Origin: Girardinichthys multiradiatus
Lineage: Eukaryota; Chordata; Actinopteri; Cyprinodontiformes; Goodeidae
Direction of reading: 5' to 3'
NCBI RefSeq assembly: GCF_021462225.1
Contig: NC_061804.1
Location: forward strand, 38,329,975 to 38,393,974
DNA: 64,000 nt
Positions 58,160-64,000 of this stretch are shown here, one piece after another. A program made the position numbers and the translations under genes. A model generated the notes under the pieces. It ran no database searches and had not been told where the DNA came from. It worked only from the letters and a program-made list of their open reading frames with translations. The first letter of the stretch is position 1. Every line of letters begins with the position of its first letter.

Positions 58160-59475
58160 GTTCCCTTTTCCCTTCACTCTCTGGTCCAGCTCACCCCAAA
58201 CCATCGCAATTTGGTTCAGGTCCGGTGACTGTGGAGGCCAGGTCATCTGGCGCAGCACCCCATCACTCTCCTTCTTGGTCAAATAGCCCTTACACAGCCT
58301 GGGGGTGTGTTTAGGGTCATTGTCCTGTTGAAAAATAAATGATGGTCCAACTAAATGCAAACTGGATGGAATAGCATGCCGCTGCAAGATGCTGTGGTAG
58401 CCATGCTGGTTCAGTATGCCTTCAATTTTGAATAAATCCCCAACAGTGTCACCAGCAAAGCACCCCCACACCATCACACCTCCTCCTCCATGCTTCGCGG
58501 TGGGAACCAGGCATGTAGAGTCCATCCGTTCACCTCTTCTGCGCCACACAAAGACACGATGGTTGGAACCAAAGATCTCAATCTTGGACTCATCAGACCA
58601 AAGCACAGATTTCCACTGGTCTAATGTCCATTCCTTGTGTTCTTTAGCCCAAACAAGTCTCTTCTGCTTGTTGCCTGTCCTCAGCAGTGGTTTCCTAGCA
58701 GCTATTTTACCATGAAGGCTTGATTCACAGTCTCTTCTTAACAGTTGTTCTAGAGATGTGTCTGCTGCTAGAACTCTGTGTGGCATTGACCTGTTCTCTA
58801 ATCTGAGCTGCTGTTAACCTGCAATTTCTGAGGCTGGTGACTCGGATGACCTCATCGTCCGCAGCAGAGGTGACTCTTGGTCTTCCTTTCCTGGGGCGGT
58901 CCTCATGTGAGCCAGTTTCTTTGTAGCGCTTGATGGTTTTTGCGTCTGCACTTGGGGACACTTTCAAAGTTTTTCCAATTGTTCGGACTCACTGACCTTC
59001 ATTTCTTAAAGTAATGATGGCCACTCGTTTTTCTTTACTTAGCTGCTTTTTTCTTGCCATAATACAAATTCTAACAGTCTATTCAGTAGGACTATCAGCT
59101 GTGTACTGTATCCACCTCCTGCACAGCACAACTGATGGTCCCAACCACATTTATAAGGCTTGAAATCCCACTTATTAAACCTGACAGGGCACACCTGTGA
59201 AGTGAAAACAATTTCAGGTGACTACCTCTTGAAGCTCATCAACAGAATGCCAAGAGTGTGTGGAGCAGTAATCAAAGCAAAAGGTGGCTACTTTGAAGAA
59301 CCTAGAATATAAGACATATTTTCAGTTGTTTCACACTTTTCTGTTCAGTATATAATTCCACATGTGTTAATTCATAGTTTTGATGCCTTCAGTGTGAAGC
59401 TACAATATTCATAGTCATGAAAATGAAGACAACTCTTTGAATGAGAAGGTGTGTCCAAACATTTGGTCTGTACTG
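58160..59475 (-). mobile_element. DD38E Tc1-like element, 3' truncated
   Basis: The 5' terminal repeat (plus-strand text gtgtccaaacatttggtctg up to 59475, then TA) and the untranslated leader are present. The element stops inside the transposase C-terminus at about 58160, where it abuts the microsatellite of the telomere-like repeat. The 3' terminal repeat is missing, so it cannot move. Confidence 0.88.
58165..59060 (-). pseudogene. Tc1-like DD38E transposase, broken, E-to-A
   Basis: The ATG at 59060 opens MARKKQLSKEKRVAIITLRN and stops at codon 24 (TGA). Helix-turn-helix text continues (DAKTIKRYKETGSHEDRPRK, then GRPR-like KGRPRV). A frameshift near 58735 precedes the catalytic domain, with the first Asp in LWSDESKIEIFG and the second in FQQDNDPKH. 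The third position reads LNQIAMVW, so the Glu is Ala. By my count 38 residues separate it from the second Asp, the spacing of the DD38E (Intruder) group. The last 80 or so residues are missing. Confidence 0.9.
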
Positions 59476-59490
59476 TATATATATGTGTAT

Positions 59491-60522
59491 ATATGCTCAA
59501 AAAAATAAAGGGAACACTCAAATATCACATCCTAGAACTGATTGAATTAAATATTCTCATTGAATACTTTATTCTGTACAAAGTTGAATGTGCTGACAGC
59601 ACAATCACACAAAAATCATCAATGGAAATCAAATTTATTAACCAATGGATGCCTGGATTTGGAGTTACACACAAAGTTAAAGTGGAAAAACACACTACAG
59701 GGTGACCCAACTTTGATGTAATATCCTTAAAACAAGTCAAAATGAGGCTCAGTATTGTGTGTGGCCTCCACGCACTAGCACATGGTCTCACAAGGGGTCT
59801 GAGGATCTCATCTCGGTACCTAATGGCAGTTAGGCTACCTCTGGCGACCCTCCAAAGAAATGCCACCCCACACCATTACGGACCCATTGCCAAACCAGTC
59901 ATGCTGAAGGATGTTGCAGGCAGCAGATCGCTCTCCACGGTGTCTCCAGACTGTCACGTCTGTCACATGTGCTCAGTGAGAACCTGCTTTCATCTGTGAA
60001 GAGCACAGGGCGCCAGTGGCGAATTTGCCAATCCTGGTGTTCTCTGGCAAATGCCAAGCGTCCTGCACGTTGTTGGGCTGTGAGCACAACCCCCATTCGT
60101 GGACGTCAGGCCCTCATACCATCATGGAGTCGGTTTCTAACCGTTTGTGCAGACACATGCACATTTGTGGCCTGCTGGAGGTCATTTTGCAGGGCTCTGG
60201 CAGTGCTCCTCCTGTTCCTCCTTGCACAAAGGCGGAGGTAGCGGTCCTGCTGCTGGGTTGTTGCCCTCCTACGGCCTCCTCCATGCCTCCTGGTGTACTG
60301 GCCTGTCTCCTAGTAGCGCCTCCAGGCTCTGGACACTACGCTGACAGACACAGCAAACCTTCTTGCCACAGTTCGCATTGATGTGCCATCCTGGATGAGC
60401 TGCACTACCTGAGCCACATGTGTGGGTTGTAGAGTCCGTAGAATTGATTTCACATGCTTTTGATTTCACTTGGAGTTATATTGTGTTGTTTAAGTGTTCC
60501 CTTTATTTTTTTTTGAGCAGTG
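59491..60522 (-). mobile_element. Tc1/mariner element, family A, copy 2 (shortened)
   Basis: The right end is gagcagtg with the family A inverted repeat; the left end keeps gctcaaaaaaataaagggaa but has lost the outer CAC. About 1030 bp against 1339 in copy 1, because most of the catalytic domain is deleted. Confidence 0.88.
59750..60437 (-). pseudogene. Family A transposase, start lost and core deleted
   Basis: Minus-strand text matches copy 1 from the third codon, but the ATG is changed (aattctacggactc against catgagacggactc in copy 1). Helix-turn-helix and Arg-rich linker blocks are recognisable. TAQQRAGRLAFAREHQDW is intact here and shows what copy 1 lost. LFTDESRF keeps the first Asp. 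After LTAIRYRDEILRPLVRP a deletion of roughly 270 bp removes the second Asp and Glu blocks and joins to the element 3' end. Confidence 0.88.
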
Positions 60523-60532
60523 TATATTATAT

Positions 60533-61332
60533 ACCGTTAATTCCGGACTACAGAGCGCACCTGATTAGAAGCCGCATGCTCTAATTTTAGAAAGAAAACA
60601 AATTTTGTACTTTTACAGGCCGCACCGGATTTTAAGTCGCGGGTGTTCCACTTTGTAATATGAGATATTTACACAGAAAGATATTACACGTGAGGATTTT
60701 TTAACTTTTAATTTAATCCGTATCCATAATATAAACAAATGCATATTGCAAATCCTTTTTTTCGAACAGTGCCTGTAACACGGCTACCTTTTAAATATAT
60801 GTACATTATCAGTAACACTCAAATTACGTTGCTTATGCTTTTTTACTGAACAGTGCATGAACAACATTCCAATATCTCCTAACTGATATACACTGCAGCC
60901 TACCAGGTCAAAAGTCATTGATCGCCTTCTTCATCTTCTTCCTGTGCACTGAAACCATCAAAGTCCTCTTCTTCAGTGTCCAAATTGAACAACCTCAAGA
61001 TCCTGAGGCTGTTCAATTCAGCCTCCTCGTTGTCGCTCTCACTTGAGCTCAACCGGTCCCCTTAATCACGCAGCAGTCCAGCCTTTCGGGACCCGTTGGT
61101 GATTTTCCATGTTGATGAGGGTGAACAAAAATGACTGATTTACAATACCGGTAATTGAATCGTGAAAGTGCTCTTGATTTATCGCACAATTTCATTGGAC
61201 CTCTCTGAACTACTCATCAATTTCATTGGTTTACTGTTACCGGGCAAAATGTTTTTGGCGGCATGAAAAAAAAAAAACATCCATTAGCCACACTGCGGCC
61301 GCAGTGTTCAAAGTGTGGGAAAAAAATATATA
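60533..61332 (-). mobile_element. DNA transposon fragment, class uncertain
   Basis: The left end ccgttaattccggactacag and the internal gccgcaccggattttaagtc resemble the terminal region of a common fish DNA transposon. On the minus strand near 60925-61060 an acidic tail (EEEDFDGFSAQEEDEE) could be the C-terminus of a pogo-like transposase. The text gcactgcggccgcagtgttc (about 61290-61315) belongs to the opposite end, but the final bases are lost against the DD36E copy. Superfamily by memory only. Confidence 0.5.
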
Positions 61333-61334
61333 TA

Positions 61335-62597
61335 CAGGGGTTGGACAATGAAACTGAAACAGCTGGTTTTAGACCACAATAATTTATTAGTATGGTGTAG
61401 GGCCTCCTTTTGCGGCCAATACAGCGTCAATTCGTCTTGGGAATGACATATACAAGTCCTGCACAGTGGTCAGAAGGATTTTAAGCCATTCTTGCAGGAC
61501 AGTGGCCAGGTCACTACGTGATACTGGTGGAGGAAAACGTTTCCTGACTCGCTCCTCCAAAACACCCCAAAGTGGCTCAATAATATTTAGATCTGGTGAC
61601 TGTGCAGGCCATGGGAGATGTTCAACTTCACTTTCATGTTCATCAAACCAATCTTTCACCAGTCCTTTTGTGTGTATTGGTGCATTGTCATCCTGATACA
61701 CTGCACCGCCTTCAGGATACAATGTTTGAACCATTGGATGCACATGGTTCTCAAGAATGGTTTGGTAGTCCTTGGCAGTGACGCGCCCATCTAGCACAAG
61801 TATTGGGCCAAGGGAATGCCATGATATGGCAGCCCAAACCATCACTGATCCACCCCCATGCCTCACTCTGGGCATGCAACAGTCTGGTGGTACGCTTCTT
61901 TGGGGCTTCTCCACACCGTAACTCTCCCGGATGTGGGGAAAACAATAAAGGTGGACTCATCAGAGAACAATACATGTTTTACATTGTCCACAGCCCAAGA
62001 TTTGCGCTCCTTGCACCATTGAAACCGACGTTTGGTATTGGCATGAGTGACCAAAGGTTTGGCTATAGCAGCCCGGCCGTGTATATTGACCCTGTAGAGC
62101 TCCCGATGGACAGTTCTGGTAGAAACAGGAGAGTTGAGGTGCACATTTAATTCTGCCGTGATGTGGGCAGCCGTGGTTTTTTGGATACAATCCGGGTTAG
62201 CACCCGAACATCCCTTTCAGACAGCTTCCTCTCGCGTCCACAGTTAATCCTGTTGGATGTGGTTCATCCTTCTTGGTGGTATGCTGACATTACTCTGGAT
62301 ACCGTGGCTCTTGATACATCACAAAGACTTGCTGTCTTGGTCACAGATGCGCCAGCAAGACGTGCAACAACAATTTGTTCTCTTTTGAACTTGGGTATGT
62401 CACCCATAATGTTGTGTGCATTTAAATATTTTGAGCAAAACTGTGCTCTTACCCTGCTAATTGAACCTTCACACTCTGCTCTTACTGGTGCAATGTGCAA
62501 TCAATGAAGACTGGCTACCAGGCTGGTCCAATTTAGCCATGAATAAAACCTCCCACACTAAAATGACAGGTGTTTCAGTTTCATTGTCCAACTCCGG
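61335..62597 (-). mobile_element. DD36E Tc1-like element, copy 3 (defective)
   Basis: The left end caggggttggacaatgaaac is preceded by TA (61333-61334). The right end reads gtttcattgtccaactccgg, with two changes in the last bases and TG instead of TA after it. The copy is placed between an unclassified transposon and a family D transposase fragment. The coding region carries the same 7-nt deletion as copy 2. Confidence 0.9.
61387..62407 (-). pseudogene. DD36E transposase, broken (copy 3)
   Basis: The ATG at 62407 opens MGDIPKFKREQIVVARL. CGA to TGA makes a stop after SAYHQEG (62261-62263). The 7-nt deletion near 62178 shifts the frame at VSKK. Another change near 61890 separates the FSDEST block from PPDCCMPRVRHGGG. 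Small in-frame and out-of-frame losses occur near 61490. The catalytic blocks FSDESTF, QDDNAPIH and LNIIEPLW are all still legible. Confidence 0.9.
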
Positions 62598-63237
62598 TGT
62601 GTGGAACCTGGAGTGGAACCCGGTGTGGGTTCCACTCCTGTCAGCTAAGAACAGGAAACTGAGGCTACCATTTGCACAGGCTCACCAAAATTGGACAATA
62701 GAAAATTGGAAAAACGTTGCCTGGTCTGATGAGTCTCGATTTCTGCTGCAACATTCGGATGGTAGGGTCAGAATTTGGCGTCAACAACATGAAAGCATGG
62801 ATCCATCCTGCATTGTATCAATGGTTCAGGCTGGTGGTGGTGGTGTAATGGTGTGGGGGATATTTTCCTGGCACACCTTGGGCCCCTTAGTACCAACTGA
62901 GCATCATGTCAACGCCACAGCCTACCTGAGTATTGTTGCTGACCATGTCCATCCCTTTATGACCACAGTGTACCCATCAGTGTACTTCCAGCAGGATAAC
63001 GCGCCATGTCATAAAGCACGAATCATCTCAGACTGGTTTCTTGAACATGACAATGAGTTCACTCTACTCAAATGGCCTCCACAGTCACCAGATCTCAATC
63101 CAATAGAGCACCTTTGGAATGTGGTGAAACGTGAGATTCGCATCATGGATGTGCAGCCGACAAATCTGCAGCATCTGTGTGATGCTATAATGTCAATATG
63201 GGCCAAACTCTTGGGAATGTTTCCAGTACCTTGTTGA
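62461..63237 (+). pseudogene. Family D transposase catalytic domain, fused to DD36E end
   Basis: A 258-codon open frame starts inside the terminal region of the DD36E copy, crosses the element junction near 62598 and continues into a family D Tc1 transposase. The family D part (from [17 protein letters not shown]) has all three catalytic acids: [17 protein letters not shown] and LNPIEHLW, the last two separated by 36 residues by my count. It lacks the N-terminal DNA-binding domains. A frameshift near 63214 removes the conserved [13 protein letters not shown] end, which is still present in another frame to about 63285. It is most likely a chance fusion frame, not a gene. Confidence 0.85.
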
Positions 63238-63294
63238 ATCTATGCCACGAAGGATAAAGGCAGTTCTGAAAGCAAAAGGGGTTCCAAACTGGTA

Positions 63295-63560
63295 TAGACC
63301 TGACAGTTGTCGGCATAGAAGTGGAATGCAAATACATATCTTTTAAGTATAGAACCTAGAGGCAATAACTTTAGGGAAAAAAGCAATAGCCCTAGAACTG
63401 AGCCCTGTGGACCCCACGTGACAGAGGTGTACAGGATGATATGTTGACACAGAGAGATCAATCAGCCAAATAAGATTTAAACCAAACAAGTGCTATGTTC
63501 TGTGGTGATTTAAACCGAATATTAAAATGTTGTGGTCCACAGTGTACAAAAAACCCCCTG
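63295..63560 (-). pseudogene. CR1/L2-like LINE reverse transcriptase fragment
   Basis: On the minus strand, VDHNILIFGL (motif A end) near 63530 is followed, in another frame, by GPQGSVLGLLLFSLKLLPLG (motif B) and FHFYADNCQVY near 63325, where motif C has Asn for the second Asp. Both ends are truncated. It abuts the family D fragment. Confidence 0.65.
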
Positions 63561-64000
63561 AGAAATAGTCCTTTAACTTTGCACCAAACAGAATCACTAA
63601 ATAACCAACTTTAGAGCACAATTTCCTTAAACTGCACAACCCAGGAATGTGCCCACTCCCTATCAACTGAACATTAATATAAGTATCAGAGTAGTTATTC
63701 ATGGTGCATCTGAAAGAAATGGCTATTTTTTAAGAGCTGCCCCAAAGGAGTTGCTCTCTATGCAATGATCTATTATGTGTTTAAAAAAAAAACACCACTG
63801 ATTGTTACCATATATTTGTTTGTGGAAAAAATCCCACAATTGAAATAATTTGTAAGGGTGCAACATTTCATGAAAGTGTGTTCAATAAATACACTTGTAT
63901 TGTCCCAGACACAGTATAAATGGATATGGATAAGGAGCCAATCTTGCAGCTGGGTTCCTTTTTTTGAAGTTGATGCTGTTATCTTGAGTGTACCTGGCAG
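63561..64000. other. Spacer to window end
   Basis: AT-rich, with no gene or repeat recognised. Confidence 0.5.

Overview
The window looks like intergenic, repeat-rich chromosomal DNA from a ray-finned fish, probably a spiny-rayed teleost. I infer this from the mix of elements: many Tc1/mariner families, a PIF/Harbinger element, CR1/L2-like and RNase-H-bearing LINEs, tRNA-derived SINEs, a fish-type endogenous retrovirus, long CA/TA microsatellites and AT-rich single-copy spacer. Genus and species cannot be read from the sequence. There are no operons, rRNA genes or CRISPR arrays, and no host protein-coding gene that I can confirm. One possible host terminal exon (16717-16848) is flagged with low confidence.

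Layout. 1-8.1 kb: dispersed repeat R1, a CA-flanked telomere-like repeat, Tc1 elements of families A and B, a solo LTR with a 5-bp target duplication, and a LINE endonuclease fragment. 8.1-14.9 kb: a complete but decayed 5.0-kb LINE of the I/Nimb type (minus strand) with a perfect 17-bp target-site duplication; it sits between inverted copies of another repeat, next to a MITE and a 32-bp perfect palindrome. 14.9-19.8 kb: mostly single-copy DNA. 19.9-26.2 kb: two copies of a DD36E Tc1-like element, the first with an intact 343-codon transposase, flanking a broken PIF/Harbinger element. 26.2-31.0 kb: spacer and two SINEs. 31.3-33.7 kb: second family B element and repeat R2. 33.7-37.0 kb: spacer. 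37.0-43.9 kb: solo LTR, LINE pieces (one carrying a nested R1 copy) and decayed Tc1 pieces. 46.1-50.4 kb: a Tc1 element split by an internally deleted retroviral provirus with an env remnant, then another Tc1 element carrying an LTR-like insert. 50.6-57.7 kb: an integrase-like transposase fragment, R2, a SINE and Tc1 fossils. 57.8-63.6 kb: a nearly continuous block of transposons: the second telomere-like repeat, a DD38E element, second family A copy, an unclassified DNA transposon, third DD36E copy, a family D transposase fragment and a LINE fragment.

How the parts relate. Nothing here works as a host pathway. The functional logic is transposon biology: one apparently competent DD36E transposase gene coexists with two disabled copies that keep recognisable terminal repeats and share a 7-nt coding deletion, so they could be mobilised in trans. 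The nesting order (LINE into an older repeat; provirus into Tc1 family C; R1 into an L2-like LINE; DD36E copy against a family D element) gives a relative chronology. I found no convincing undescribed biological system. The best leads are the intact DD36E gene, the duplicated telomere-like composite repeat, the palindrome, and the candidate host exon.
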